From assembly GCF_030817275.1 (NCBI RefSeq), contig NZ_JAUSZD010000002.1, positions 2,294,001 through 2,358,000 on the forward strand: 64,000 nt of DNA. Reading direction: 5' to 3'. Position numbers and translations under genes: made by a program. Source of the stretch: Paenibacillus sp. V4I7 (GTDB lineage Bacteria; Bacillota; Bacilli; Paenibacillales; NBRC-103111). The notes beneath the pieces were generated by a model that worked only from the letters and a program-made list of their open reading frames with translations, was not told the DNA's origin and searched no databases. Positions 9,437 to 18,355 of this stretch are shown one piece after another (the stretch's first letter is position 1; each line of letters starts with the position of its first letter).

Positions 9437-10132
9437 ATGACTGTACAGCCAAGCATGAATAAGAAACAAAGAGCCATCACTCCAACACCAAAAAAACGCC
9501 GACGAACTGAGCGAAAATCTACGTTCAACCGTATGCTTGTGAAAGTGTTCCGAATCGTAGTTACCGTGTTCCTCTTGCTTGTCGCTTGGATCGTCTACAT
9601 CCAGTGGAAGGTTCAGATCGCTCCCGATCAAACGTTGCCAAAACAAGTTGACGTTGGTATTGTTCTTGGCGCTTCCTTGCGCAAAGATATCCCGAGTCCT
9701 GGTCTCCAGGAGCGTCTAGATTTGGCTGTTAATCTTTATAAAGAGGGGCGGTTCAAACAATTAATCGTCTCCGGAGGTCTAGATCATAACGGCTCCAAAC
9801 TAACGGAGGCGGAGGGAATGCGTAATTATTTGGTTAAAAAAGGGCTTCCTGCCAAAAGCATTTTGATAGAGCCGCGGGCGACAAGTACCTATGAGAATTT
9901 GCTTTACAGCAAGCAAATTATGGACGAGCAGGGTCTTGAGAGTTCGATTATTATGACCCATCAATTTCATGGATCTCGTTCGCTTGATATCGCGGAAACG
10001 ATCGGCTTGAAGCAGCCTCTCATTTCATCAACGAAGTCTGAGGTGCTCTTCATGCCTTACCACGAAGCGAGAGAAACGCTAGCTTATACGAAGTGGTATT
10101 TGACAAAGCTGTTGTTGTTGGTTGGCATCTGA
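9437..10132 (+). CDS. YdcF/SanA-like DUF218 membrane protein
   Basis: A 231-residue protein with a strongly basic cytoplasmic N-terminus, one membrane helix at about 36-56 and an extracytoplasmic DUF218 domain. The domain shows DVGIVLGASL, LIVSGG and RATSTYEN followed by IMTHQFH, the conserved strand ends of this family. Relatives are linked to envelope barrier function and vancomycin sensitivity in enterics, but no reaction is established, so the role here is open. It follows the hydrolase by 5 bases, suggesting an operon. Confidence 0.85.
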   Translation: MTVQPSMNKKQRAITPTPKKRRRTERKSTFNRMLVKVFRIVVTVFLLLVAWIVYIQWKVQIAPDQTLPKQVDVGIVLGASLRKDIPSPGLQERLDLAVNLYKEGRFKQLIVSGGLDHNGSKLTEAEGMRNYLVKKGLPAKSILIEPRATSTYENLLYSKQIMDEQGLESSIIMTHQFHGSRSLDIAETIGLKQPLISSTKSEVLFMPYHEARETLAYTKWYLTKLLLLVGI

Positions 10133-10143
10133 GATAGCAAAGA

Positions 10144-10192
10144 AGCATGACCTGTAAGCGGGAAATACCCACTTGCTGGTCATGCTTTTTTA
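10144..10192. terminator. Bidirectional terminator between DUF218 and SDR genes
   Basis: AAGCATGACC (10144-10153) pairs perfectly with GGTCATGCTT (10179-10188), followed by T6. The two flanking genes converge here. The sequence on the other side is moderately T-rich in the minus direction. Confidence 0.85.
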
Positions 10193-10203
10193 TTTTGCCT
10201 TGG

Positions 10204-11073
10204 TTATCCGTTTACAATGGCTCCACCGTTCACATGTAAGATTTGACCAGCCATATAGGATGAATCCTCACTTGCGAGGAAAACGTAGCTGGCAGCGAGC
10301 TCGCCTGGCTGACCGGCACGTTTCATTGGTGTAGTCGAGCCGAACGTGGCTACTTCCTCTGCGGTGAATGTAGAAGGAATGAGAGGCGTCCAAATCGGAC
10401 CTGGAGCTACGCCATTAACACGAATGCCTTTTGCATTCAGCTGAAGAGATAGGGAGCGCGTGAAGGTGACAATAGCCCCTTTCGTAGCGGAGTAATCGAG
10501 CAGCTGCTCATGACCGTGATAGGCGGTAATAGAAGCGGTGTTGATAATTGCGCTTCCGGATTTCAGGTGGGGAAGTGCAGCCTTGGTCAAATAAAAGAAA
10601 GAGAAGATATTGGTTCGAAACGTCCGCTCCAGCTGCTCCGAAGTGATATTCTCGATGCTAGGCTGAGGATGCTGTTCTGCTGCATTGTTTACTAAGATAT
10701 CGAGTTTGCCAAACTTCCCGATAGCTTGCTCAATGATTTGCTTGCAGAAATTCTCGTCGCCAATGTCTCCCGCGACATGCAGACATTTTCGTCCTGCCTT
10801 TTCGACATGACGCTGTGTCTCTTCCGCATCCGTATGTTCGTTCAAATATACCAATACAACATCTGCACCCTCTTTGGCATAGGCAATCGCGACCGCACGG
10901 CCAATTCCGCTATCGCCTCCTGTAATCAGGGCGACTTTATCCTTTAGCTTGCCGGCTGCTTTATACCCAGATTGCTCAAAGACAGGAGGAGGATTCATCT
11001 GTGATTCAATGCCTGGCTGCTGATTCTGATGCTGGGACGGGAATGCTGGTTTCTTTTCTGTTGCTGTTGCCAT
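10204..11073 (-). CDS. Short-chain dehydrogenase/reductase, stress-type
   Basis: A 289-residue NAD(P)-dependent oxidoreductase. The nucleotide site GGDSGIGR, the NNAA motif and the catalytic Ser plus YSATK (Tyr-x3-Lys) are all present. The ~45-residue polar N-terminal extension before the Rossmann fold is typical of the YdaD/YhxC group, which in B. subtilis belongs to the general stress regulon; stress regulation here is inferred by family. The ATG at 11073 was chosen because AAGGAG sits 8-9 bases before it, while an upstream in-frame start has no ribosome binding site. It follows the acetyltransferase gene by 35 bases on the same strand. Confidence 0.93.
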   Translation of the reverse strand: MATATEKKPAFPSQHQNQQPGIESQMNPPPVFEQSGYKAAGKLKDKVALITGGDSGIGRAVAIAYAKEGADVVLVYLNEHTDAEETQRHVEKAGRKCLHVAGDIGDENFCKQIIEQAIGKFGKLDILVNNAAEQHPQPSIENITSEQLERTFRTNIFSFFYLTKAALPHLKSGSAIINTASITAYHGHEQLLDYSATKGAIVTFTRSLSLQLNAKGIRVNGVAPGPIWTPLIPSTFTAEEVATFGSTTPMKRAGQPGELAASYVFLASEDSSYMAGQILHVNGGAIVNG

Positions 11074-11108
11074 GTGTATGGCTCCTTTCATCCTAGACAA
11101 ATTCTTTG

Positions 11109-11906
11109 TTAGGATGATACAAGGGGCTGCAAATCATACTTAATTCGATAATGATAGCCATATCTGGCTTGGTAATCGAGCTTTTCATACAAGGTTACAG
11201 CGGGTTTATTGGAAGTAACAACCTGCAAATATTGGTTGGTTGCACCGTTCTCTAAACTCCATTCCGTCAGTGCGTGCATGAGGACGTACCCAAGTCCTTT
11301 GCCTCGATGGCCTTCATGGATAACGACATTTACAAAACCTGCCCATTCGTCCTCTACAATAGCCGTACCTAACGCGATGATTTGGTCATTTAGTTTCAGC
11401 TTGAGAAACCCTTTCGGAGAGGGCATCCGCTCAAATAGACCGCTATAGAAACCTCTGCGCTCTTCGGGAAACTGTTCAAGCATGAGGAAAGCGTCAAGCC
11501 ACTCTACATCTGCTGCTTCTGCCCATTCCATTTGAATGGACGACTTATTAGGCATCATCTTATTGTTTGCGTTATCGGAAACTTGCCGACTGGCTGCAGT
11601 CATCATCAGACATGGTGTATCTAGCACATATCCTTTTGTATGAAGAATTTCATCCAGACCTTCAGGAGAAGCGTCGCTAATATGAAAAATTGCAGGTAAA
11701 CCAAGTTCTTGATAGAATTGCTCTATTTTCGCAAGCCAATTAGGATCGTTTGGATATTCGCCAATGGCAAGCACACTGTTGGCACGTTTAGTGATACCTT
11801 GGGAAGCCCGTAGGAGCCAATTGTCAATGGAAATGGATGATTCAGCAGGCCACGTGTTTGAAGCCACTGTATCGATGGCGATATAAAAGTCAATTTTTTC
11901 GTTCAT
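11109..11906 (-). CDS. GNAT family N-acetyltransferase (two-domain)
   Basis: A 265-residue protein whose C-terminal half is a GNAT fold with the acetyl-CoA loop RGKGLGY. The N-terminal half is a divergent GNAT-like region, as in two-lobed acetyltransferases. The acceptor cannot be predicted. The ATG at 11906 was chosen because AGAAGGGG lies just upstream; the longer frame to 11975 has no such site. It is divergent from another acetyltransferase gene at 12049, with an operator-like palindrome between them. Confidence 0.82.
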   Translation of the reverse strand: MNEKIDFYIAIDTVASNTWPAESSISIDNWLLRASQGITKRANSVLAIGEYPNDPNWLAKIEQFYQELGLPAIFHISDASPEGLDEILHTKGYVLDTPCLMMTAASRQVSDNANNKMMPNKSSIQMEWAEAADVEWLDAFLMLEQFPEERRGFYSGLFERMPSPKGFLKLKLNDQIIALGTAIVEDEWAGFVNVVIHEGHRGKGLGYVLMHALTEWSLENGATNQYLQVVTSNKPAVTLYEKLDYQARYGYHYRIKYDLQPLVSS

Positions 11907-11961
11907 TTCTAGCGATCCCCTTCTCAAGTAAGTTTCCAATATTATAAATAAATTTATAGAG

Positions 11962-11977
11962 TTATGTATATACATAA
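11962..11977. promoter_or_regulatory. 16-bp perfect palindrome in divergent promoter region
   Basis: TTATGTATATACATAA is a perfect palindrome midway between two divergently transcribed acetyltransferase genes. Its position suits a repressor operator, but no regulator is encoded nearby. Confidence 0.4.
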
Positions 11978-12048
11978 TCGCACTCCGTCAAAGTGGAAAA
12001 ATATCATCCTTTGATGTAAGCTATGAAACAACAGGAGGTGGATTTTTC

Positions 12049-12525
12049 TTGGAACTCATCATTCGTACCGCACAATTAGAAGATTATGAGGCCGTAAATG
12101 CCATCATTCGAGTAGGACAAGAAGAACATGCGGATGCATTGCCTGAGCGTTTTGCCAGGTTGGATCACGTTGTTGCTATGGGCTGGTACCGAAGTTTTTC
12201 AGACCAACAGAACAAAGTGATTTTAGTCGCGGAGAAAGAGGGCTTGGTCATTGGTGTAGCTATGCTGGAGATGAAGAAATCTCCTACCTATGAAGCGCTA
12301 GTTCCTCGAACCTTTGCGTATTTAAATGAACTAGCGGTCTCACCAGACTATCTGCGTCAGGGCATTGGTACAAAGCTTTATAAAGCTTCTATTGCCTGGG
12401 CTAGGGAACGCTCAGCTGCTTCACTAGAATTAAACGTATGGGAATTTAATGAGCGTGCCATTGCTTTTTATAAATCCTTAGGGATGTTTACCTTAAATCG
12501 CACTATGACGACCACGATAGGATAA
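12049..12525 (+). CDS. GNAT family N-acetyltransferase
   Basis: A 158-residue single-domain acetyltransferase with RQGIGTKLYKA as the acetyl-CoA pyrophosphate loop and the C-terminal NERAIAFYKSLGM strand-helix typical of the family. The TTG start is supported by AGGAGGTG 8 bases upstream. The acceptor substrate is unknown. lplJ follows 19 bases after its stop. Confidence 0.88.
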   Translation: MELIIRTAQLEDYEAVNAIIRVGQEEHADALPERFARLDHVVAMGWYRSFSDQQNKVILVAEKEGLVIGVAMLEMKKSPTYEALVPRTFAYLNELAVSPDYLRQGIGTKLYKASIAWARERSAASLELNVWEFNERAIAFYKSLGMFTLNRTMTTTIG

Positions 12526-12544
12526 TAACTGAAGGGGCATGATT

Positions 12545-13549
12545 ATGCTATTTATCGATAATGAAGGCATCACAGATCCTCGGATTAATTTAGCTATTGA
12601 GGAATATGCCCTGAGACAACTCCCAAATGAGGAGAGTTACTTACTATTTTATATCAACGAACCCTCCATTATTATTGGCAAAAATCAAAATACACTCGAA
12701 GAAATCAATCTCGAATATGTCAAAGAAAATAACCTTCATGTGGTTCGGAGATTATCAGGTGGCGGAGCCGTGTATCATGATTTGGGCAATCTGAATTTCA
12801 GCTTCATTACCCGGGATGATGGGAATTCTTTTCACAATTTTCAAAAGTTTACTGAACCCGTTGTTGAAGCACTGCGTAAGCTTGGTGTTGAAGCAGCTTT
12901 AACGGGCCGCAATGATATCCAAGTCGGTGAGCGCAAAATTTCGGGCAATGCACAATTTGCAACCAAGGGCAGGATGTTCAGTCACGGAACACTACTCTTC
13001 GATTCAGAGATCGAAAACGTTGTATCTGCCCTTAAGGTTAATCTGGATAAGATTCAGTCCAAGGGTATTAAATCGATTCGCAGCCGGGTCGCTAACATAA
13101 TAGAGTTCCTAAGCGAGCCTATTACGATGGAGGAATTCCGAAGTAAGCTGCTTGCTTCTATTTTTAGTGCCGAGGAATCGGAAATTCCCAAGTACAAGCT
13201 TTCAGAGGAGGACTGGGTCCGGATTCACGAACTATCTAAGGAGCGCTATCAGAACTGGGACTGGAACTACGGGAAATCACCGAAAAGTACAATGCAAAAC
13301 TCCAAACGCTTCGAAGGTGTCGGTACAATAGATGTGCGTTTAGATATTGAGGAAGGTTATATTCATGATATAAAAATATATGGAGACTTCTTCGGAGCAA
13401 GAGATGTAGCAGAACTAGAGGAAATGCTGCGTGGTTCGCGGTATGAAGAGTCTGCCGTACGAGAACGGCTGTCAGGCGTGGAATTGCAGCGTTACTTTGG
13501 TGGTGCGCTGGATTTGGAGTCTTTTGTGGCTTTAATGATGTTAAATTAG
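12545..13549 (+). CDS. lplJ: Lipoate-protein ligase LplJ
   Basis: This 334-residue enzyme activates free lipoate with ATP and attaches it to a lysine of lipoyl domains such as GcvH or E2 subunits. It contains the diagnostic RRLSGGGAVYHD, GRNDI and KISGNAQF motifs and the C-terminal accessory domain, and closely matches my recollection of B. subtilis LplJ along its whole length. The second of two close ATG codons (12545) was chosen because GAAGGGG is 7 bases before it and only 1 base before the first, and because family members begin MLFIDN. Confidence 0.95.
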   Translation: MLFIDNEGITDPRINLAIEEYALRQLPNEESYLLFYINEPSIIIGKNQNTLEEINLEYVKENNLHVVRRLSGGGAVYHDLGNLNFSFITRDDGNSFHNFQKFTEPVVEALRKLGVEAALTGRNDIQVGERKISGNAQFATKGRMFSHGTLLFDSEIENVVSALKVNLDKIQSKGIKSIRSRVANIIEFLSEPITMEEFRSKLLASIFSAEESEIPKYKLSEEDWVRIHELSKERYQNWDWNYGKSPKSTMQNSKRFEGVGTIDVRLDIEEGYIHDIKIYGDFFGARDVAELEEMLRGSRYEESAVRERLSGVELQRYFGGALDLESFVALMMLN

Positions 13550-13573
13550 TGCATGGATGGGGGAAGGCTGCCG

Positions 13574-14200
13574 ATGACAAAGCTTTATTTAATCCGGCAT
13601 GGGGAAACGATGTGGAATGTGGAGCGCCGAATGCAAGGTCACTTGGATTCACCACTTTCAACTTTAGGGGAGCAGCAAGCCACCTGGTTGTCAAATGCTT
13701 TGAAGGATGTTCACTTTGATGTTCTATGTGCGAGCAGCAGCGGTCGTACTTTGCAAACGGCGAATATCGTGAAGGGCTCGCGTGAATTGACGATACATGC
13801 CTCGGATGAATGGAAAGAAATGAATCTAGGTGCCTGGGAGGGGCGGATTTCGGCAGAAATTGAGGATTTGGATCCTGACAACTTCCATGCATTCTGGAAT
13901 GCGCCTGATCTGTATAGACCAACGCAAGGTGAGTCCTATGCTGATTTACAAGCTCGCGTCATACCTGCAATTGTGCAGCTGTTAGAGGAACATGCAGGAA
14001 AAACAATTGGCTTGATTTCACATACAGTCACATTGAAAATTATCATGGCTTACTTCGAGCGAAGAGCTCTAGCAGATTTGTGGAACCCGCCTTATTTTCA
14101 CCCTACATGCTTAAGTCTTGTCGAAATGATGGATAAAGAGCCTCATATCTGGCTTCACGGTGATACGTCCCATTTTCAAGAGGATGCATTCGGTTTCTAA
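13574..14200 (+). CDS. Histidine phosphatase (phosphoglycerate mutase-like)
   Basis: A 208-residue enzyme with the catalytic RHGE motif near the N-terminus, the second arginine in SSSGRTLQT, the acidic residue in EMNLGAWEG and the second histidine in LISHT. Such proteins dephosphorylate varied small molecules or act as PhoE/CobC-type phosphatases; the substrate is not evident. The ATG at 13574 has GGGGAAGG upstream, whereas the earlier in-frame ATG at 13553 would lie on top of this ribosome binding site. Confidence 0.9.
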   Translation: MTKLYLIRHGETMWNVERRMQGHLDSPLSTLGEQQATWLSNALKDVHFDVLCASSSGRTLQTANIVKGSRELTIHASDEWKEMNLGAWEGRISAEIEDLDPDNFHAFWNAPDLYRPTQGESYADLQARVIPAIVQLLEEHAGKTIGLISHTVTLKIIMAYFERRALADLWNPPYFHPTCLSLVEMMDKEPHIWLHGDTSHFQEDAFGF

Positions 14201-14372
14201 AATACGATATCAATTGGAGGAATTATTTGCTCGTTCACTGGGAAACACTGGAGGATCACACCGTAGGCTTCCGTGTTCTGAAGAGTATCAAGAATGGCGG
14301 AAGCTGCTGCACCATTTCTATGACCCATTTCCGGTGGTCGAACATTATTCGCTGTCTCAAAAGTATCATTAA
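14184..14372 (+). CDS. Possible small protein, unrecognised (62 aa)
   Basis: This frame begins inside the end of the phosphatase gene and has plausible codon use and composition (a charged region with CSEEYQEWRKLL). Its ATG has only a weak upstream AAGAGG. An overlapping frame at 14227-14409 (TTG start, 60 aa, five cysteines in two CC pairs plus one) has the better ribosome binding site, TGGAGG. I cannot decide which, if either, is translated. I recognise no family. Confidence 0.3.
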   Translation: MHSVSKIRYQLEELFARSLGNTGGSHRRLPCSEEYQEWRKLLHHFYDPFPVVEHYSLSQKYH

Positions 14373-14409
14373 CGGCTGCTGCGGTCTAAAATGCATCAAA
14401 CGAGCGTAG
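14227..14409 (+). CDS. Possible small Cys-rich protein, alternative frame (60 aa)
   Basis: The TTG start follows TGGAGG by 6 bases, the strongest translation signal in this gap. The product would be basic and contain SCC and GCCGLKC segments. It overlaps the alternative frame 14184-14372, and only one of the two is likely to be real. It ends 48 bases before spoVK. Confidence 0.3.
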   Translation: MLVHWETLEDHTVGFRVLKSIKNGGSCCTISMTHFRWSNIIRCLKSIINGCCGLKCIKRA

Positions 14410-14457
14410 GATGGATTGATACGACCATCAAACCATCCTGTAAACGAGGTGATCCTC

Positions 14458-15435
14458 ATGAGTGGTCGAAGCTTGCCATCCAGACAGATCAACATCGTCT
14501 TACGGCAGCCAGAGCCTGGCATGCATAGGCGAGCCGTTGATGGAGCAGGCAGCCAGACTCACGCTTCGCCGCTAGCCGATGCCGAGCCGCAGCTCACAGG
14601 AAAGAAGACGCCGCTAGAGGGTCCGCTTTCGGATGTTTTCAAAGAGCTGAATCAACTGATTGGCCTTGATAATGTCAAAGAGCTGGTGCATGAAATCTAT
14701 GCACTCTTACAAATTTCGCAATTTCGCGCAGAAGCCGGTCTGCTCAGCAATGCGCACGTCTACCATATGATTTTCAAAGGAAGCCCCGGAACTGGTAAAA
14801 CGACAGTGGCTAGACTGATGGGCCGCATGTTTCATGCTATGGGTGTTCTGAGCAAGGGTCATTTTATTGAGGTGGAACGTGCAGATCTGGTGGGAGAATA
14901 CATTGGACATACGGCTCTTAAGACTCGTGAGTTGATGAAGAAGGCGATGGGCGGCATTCTTTTTATTGATGAAGCTTATAGTCTGGCACGTGGAGGAGAT
15001 AAGGATTTCGGCAAAGAATCCATTGATGCGCTGGTCAAAGGTATGGAGGATAAGAAGAATGAGTTCATCCTTATTCTTGCAGGGTATAGCGACGAAATGG
15101 AGCAATTTCTGGCTACGAATCCAGGGCTTCCTTCAAGATTTCCCATTCAAATCGATTTCGAGGACTATCCGATTGAACAATTGATTCAAATTACTGAGCT
15201 TATGGCAAAAGAGAGAGAATATGTTCTTCTTCCGCAAACGTTGGTGAAGCTAAAGCAGCATTTAACCGATGAGAAAGCCGCTACATGGCGTGCGTTTAGT
15301 AATGCGAGGTATGTTCGAAACATTCTGGAGAAAGCGATGCGGCATCAAGCGGTAAGGTTACTAAGTCAATATGTAAACGCGCCTTCCAAATTGGAATTAA
15401 TGTCAATAAGGCCTGAAGATATGAAATTTAAATGA
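14458..15435 (+). CDS. spoVK: Stage V sporulation protein K (AAA ATPase)
   Basis: A 325-residue AAA+ ATPase of the CbbX/SpoVK group, required for normal spore maturation in B. subtilis. Walker A is GSPGTGKTT, Walker B is ILFIDEAYSLA, and the segments VLSKGHFIEVERADLVGEYI and GLPSRFPI are diagnostic. The ATG at 14458 has GAGGTG 6 bases upstream. The N-terminal ~60 residues are poorly conserved, as is usual in the family. A terminator follows at 15510, so the gene is probably transcribed alone or with the small frames upstream. Confidence 0.93.
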   Translation: MSGRSLPSRQINIVLRQPEPGMHRRAVDGAGSQTHASPLADAEPQLTGKKTPLEGPLSDVFKELNQLIGLDNVKELVHEIYALLQISQFRAEAGLLSNAHVYHMIFKGSPGTGKTTVARLMGRMFHAMGVLSKGHFIEVERADLVGEYIGHTALKTRELMKKAMGGILFIDEAYSLARGGDKDFGKESIDALVKGMEDKKNEFILILAGYSDEMEQFLATNPGLPSRFPIQIDFEDYPIEQLIQITELMAKEREYVLLPQTLVKLKQHLTDEKAATWRAFSNARYVRNILEKAMRHQAVRLLSQYVNAPSKLELMSIRPEDMKFK

Positions 15436-15509
15436 AATTAATAAAGCGATTTAACTTAACTAAGTTATATAGGATAAAGTTTATTTACTTAAAATAGGTG
15501 GAAAGCTAC

Positions 15510-15538
15510 CGAGAGGCCTAAGGTCTTTCGGTTTTTTG
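15510..15538 (+). terminator. Terminator after spoVK
   Basis: CCGAGAGGCC (15510-15519) pairs with GGTCTTTCGG (15523-15532), giving ten pairs including two G-U, followed by T6. Confidence 0.8.
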
Positions 15539-15681
15539 TTTCTTCAGATGCGAACGCACGGGTATAATCGAATTCTCCGTTCCTGCAAATTGACTTTCCC
15601 AAGCATTTCCTACACAATGATGAGGAATACGCCCACTGGGGGCTATTTCGTTCGTTTGAATGCAGCGTAAAGGAGACACTT

Positions 15682-17007
15682 ATGAAAACAACTTCACATA
15701 TGGTTGAGAAGGAAATCGATGACCGCGCGGTGCTCGTTAGTCTAGTCACTCAGAAACAGAAGAAAAATGAGTTATTAGCGGAATACTCGCTGCAAGAGCT
15801 GGTCAAGTTAGCGGAAACAGCAGGTGTGCTTGTTTTGGAGACGATGACACAGAACAAAGAAACGAAGGATTCCAAATGGTTTATTGGCAAAGGGAAAGTT
15901 GAAGAGCTAAAAGTTCGTTTGGAAGAGCTTGGCGGGAATACGGCTATCTTTGATCAAGAGCTATCGGGTGCTCAAGTACGTAACCTGGAAGCTGCCTTAG
16001 ATGTGAAAATTATCGACCGTACGCAATTGATTTTGGATATTTTTGCCCAGCGTGCCAAAACACGTGAAGGTATTATTCAAGTTGAGTTGGCGCAGCTTAG
16101 CTACTTGCTTCCAAGGCTATCGGGACAAGGTAAGAACTTGTCACGTCTGGGTGGCGGTATCGGGACGAGAGGACCGGGGGAATCGAAGCTGGAGACCGAT
16201 CGTCGGCACATTCGCGGCCGTATTGACGAGCTGAAGGCGCAGTTAGAAGAAGTTGTCCGCCATCGGACTTTGCATCGTGAACGCCGTAAGAAGACGGGTG
16301 TGTTTCAAGTTGCCCTTGTTGGCTACACGAATGCAGGGAAATCAACATTATTGAAACAATTGACTCAAGCGGACGTCTATATTGAGAATCAGTTGTTTGC
16401 AACACTGGATCCCACTTCGCGGACGATGGAATTGCCAAGCGGCAAAGAGATCGTTCTAACGGATACCGTTGGCTTCATTCAGAACCTGCCGCATGATCTT
16501 GTTGCATCGTTCCGTGCTACGCTGGAAGAGGCCAATGAGGCTGATTTGATCCTTCATGTCGTGGATAGTTCAACCGATATGAGAAATGAGCAAATGCGCG
16601 TTGTCGCAGAGGTTTTGGAAGAACTGGGTGCCCATCAGAAGGAACAGCTGACTGTTTTCAATAAAATTGATCTTTGCTCGCAAAAAGATGTGGAAATGCT
16701 TTCGACCGAAGGTGAATTTCTGAAAATCAGTGCTTACAACTCTGATGATTTGGAACACCTGCGAGTCGCCATTCAAGAGAAGCTGATGGGTGAGAGTAAA
16801 GAGTTCCGCATTCCGGCTGATAAGGGAGACATCATTTCCCTTATGTACCGAATTGGTGATGTCCTGGAGACAGATGTGGACGGGGAAGATATGCTGTTCA
16901 AAGTCCGTGTGAACAAAGATGACTATGTCAAATTGGCCTATCAATTGGTGGCTTATGATCAACATGCTCAGCAAGAGGTTCAAGATGGTGAGGGAGAGAT
17001 TTACTAA
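15682..17007 (+). CDS. hflX: GTPase HflX
   Basis: A 441-residue ribosome-associated GTPase that splits stalled or heat-damaged ribosomes in species studied. The N-terminal HflX domain ends in GGIGTRGPGESKLETDRR. The G domain shows GYTNAGKST (G1), DTVGF (G3) and FNKIDL (G4). AAGGAGA precedes the ATG. The order hflX-ynbB-glnR-glnA is the same as in B. subtilis. Confidence 0.96.
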   Translation: MKTTSHMVEKEIDDRAVLVSLVTQKQKKNELLAEYSLQELVKLAETAGVLVLETMTQNKETKDSKWFIGKGKVEELKVRLEELGGNTAIFDQELSGAQVRNLEAALDVKIIDRTQLILDIFAQRAKTREGIIQVELAQLSYLLPRLSGQGKNLSRLGGGIGTRGPGESKLETDRRHIRGRIDELKAQLEEVVRHRTLHRERRKKTGVFQVALVGYTNAGKSTLLKQLTQADVYIENQLFATLDPTSRTMELPSGKEIVLTDTVGFIQNLPHDLVASFRATLEEANEADLILHVVDSSTDMRNEQMRVVAEVLEELGAHQKEQLTVFNKIDLCSQKDVEMLSTEGEFLKISAYNSDDLEHLRVAIQEKLMGESKEFRIPADKGDIISLMYRIGDVLETDVDGEDMLFKVRVNKDDYVKLAYQLVAYDQHAQQEVQDGEGEIY

Positions 17008-17009
17008 TT

Positions 17010-18260
17010 ATGCAATTCGGGGATAAAGTTATGGCATTAATGGAGAGCGCTGAACGCCAGATAGAGAGCGCTTTTCGCCAGATAGAGAAAACGATTGATC
17101 TTAATCAGTGGAAAGTGATTAGCGCTTTCCAAAAACATAAGGTAAGTGATTACCACTTTGCTTCATCGACAGGCTATGGCTACAATGATCGTGGCAGAGA
17201 GGTGCTCGATCTTGTTTATGCGGATGCAATGGGAGCAGAAGCAGCACTCGTACGTCCTCACTTTGTCTCAGGTACGCATACGATTGGCACAGCTTTGTTC
17301 GGTGTTCTGCGACCAGGCGAACATCTACTTTACATAACAGGTAAGCCTTATGATACGTTGCATAAGGTCATTGGCAAGCCTGGCGACGGTATGGGATCGC
17401 TGCAGGACTTTGGCATCGCATACAGCGAGGTTGCGCTGACGGAGGAAGGCGCTCCAGACTGGTCGGCCATCGCGGCTGCCATTCAGCCGAACACGAAGGT
17501 GATCGGCATACAGCGATCGCGCGGCTACTCGTGGCGGCCTTCGTTCACGGTAGAGCAAATCGGAGAAATGGTCCGATTCGTCAAGGAAGTGAACCCGGCC
17601 CTGATCGTCTTCGTCGATAATTGCTACGGCGAGTTTACCGAGCTGCAGGAGCCGACGCAGGTTGGCGTCGATCTCATGGCCGGCTCGCTTATCAAGAACC
17701 CCGGCGGCGGTATCGCCCCATCCGGAGGCTACATTGCCGGGCGGCGCGACCTTGTGGAGCTCGCCGCATACAGACTGACCGCCCCCGGTATTGGGGGCGA
17801 GGTCGGTGCCATGCTCGGCGCTACGCGAGCGATGTTTCAAGGGCTTTTCCTTGCCCCTCACTTGGTGGGGCAAGCCGTCAAGGGCTCGATCTTCGCCGCC
17901 GCGGTGTTCGAAGAGCTGGGCTTCGAGAGCCATCCGCGCCCGCAGACGCCGCGAACGGATCTGATTCAAGCGATCCGCTTCACGTCGGCGGATCACTTGA
18001 TCACGTTCGTGCAGGGCATCCAGAAGGCGGCTGCCGTGGATTCGCACGTTGTGCCGGAGCCGTGGGATATGCCCGGCTATGAGCACCCCGTCATTATGGC
18101 AGCCGGGACGTTCATCCAAGGCGGCAGTCTGGAGCTATCCGCAGATGCGCCGATTCGTGAGCCCTACATCGCGTATTTGCAGGGCGGACTCACCTACTCA
18201 CACTGTAAGTTAGGGGTACTTACAGCAATCCAACATATGGAAGACAAGGGATTGTTGTGA
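17010..18260 (+). CDS. ynbB: PLP-dependent protein YnbB (methionine gamma-lyase-like)
   Basis: A 416-residue fold-type-I PLP enzyme of the 'aluminium resistance protein/methionine gamma-lyase' family. The probable Schiff-base lysine (about residue 229) lies in AGSLIKNPGGG, and VDNCYGEF supplies the PLP-contacting aspartate. The physiological reaction is not firmly known for this family. It starts 2 bases after hflX stops, so the genes are co-transcribed. The 3' two-thirds (about 17440-18180) is markedly more GC-rich than the start and the neighbouring genes. Confidence 0.92.
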   Translation: MQFGDKVMALMESAERQIESAFRQIEKTIDLNQWKVISAFQKHKVSDYHFASSTGYGYNDRGREVLDLVYADAMGAEAALVRPHFVSGTHTIGTALFGVLRPGEHLLYITGKPYDTLHKVIGKPGDGMGSLQDFGIAYSEVALTEEGAPDWSAIAAAIQPNTKVIGIQRSRGYSWRPSFTVEQIGEMVRFVKEVNPALIVFVDNCYGEFTELQEPTQVGVDLMAGSLIKNPGGGIAPSGGYIAGRRDLVELAAYRLTAPGIGGEVGAMLGATRAMFQGLFLAPHLVGQAVKGSIFAAAVFEELGFESHPRPQTPRTDLIQAIRFTSADHLITFVQGIQKAAAVDSHVVPEPWDMPGYEHPVIMAAGTFIQGGSLELSADAPIREPYIAYLQGGLTYSHCKLGVLTAIQHMEDKGLL

Positions 18261-18270
18261 AAAATAAGAC

Positions 18271-18287
18271 TGTGAACAAACCTGACA
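18271..18287. promoter_or_regulatory. GlnR/TnrA-type operator
   Basis: TGTGAACAAACCTGACA fits the GlnR/TnrA consensus TGTNA-N7-TNACA exactly. It lies 4 bases upstream of the -35 element of the glnR promoter, the position expected for autoregulation of the glnRA operon by GlnR under nitrogen excess. A second, imperfect right half (TTACA) occurs within the promoter spacer. Confidence 0.85.
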
Positions 18288-18291
18288 CTCC

Positions 18292-18320
18292 TTGACACAT
18301 TCTTGTTACAAAGGTACAAT
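18292..18320 (+). promoter_or_regulatory. Sigma-A promoter of glnRA
   Basis: TTGACA (18292-18297) and TACAAT (18315-18320) are separated by 17 bases, immediately downstream of the GlnR operator and 36 bases before the glnR start. Confidence 0.85.
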
Positions 18321-18355
18321 AAGATTGAGGTATTTACTGACCAGGAGTGATTAGC

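Noticed and set aside
13236..13922. Minus-strand ORF of 228 aa
   Set aside because: It is antisense to lplJ and the histidine phosphatase, both of which have full catalytic motifs.
17325..18119. Minus-strand ORF of 264 aa
   Set aside because: It is a shadow of the GC-rich part of ynbB, with Arg/His-rich composition and no family features.
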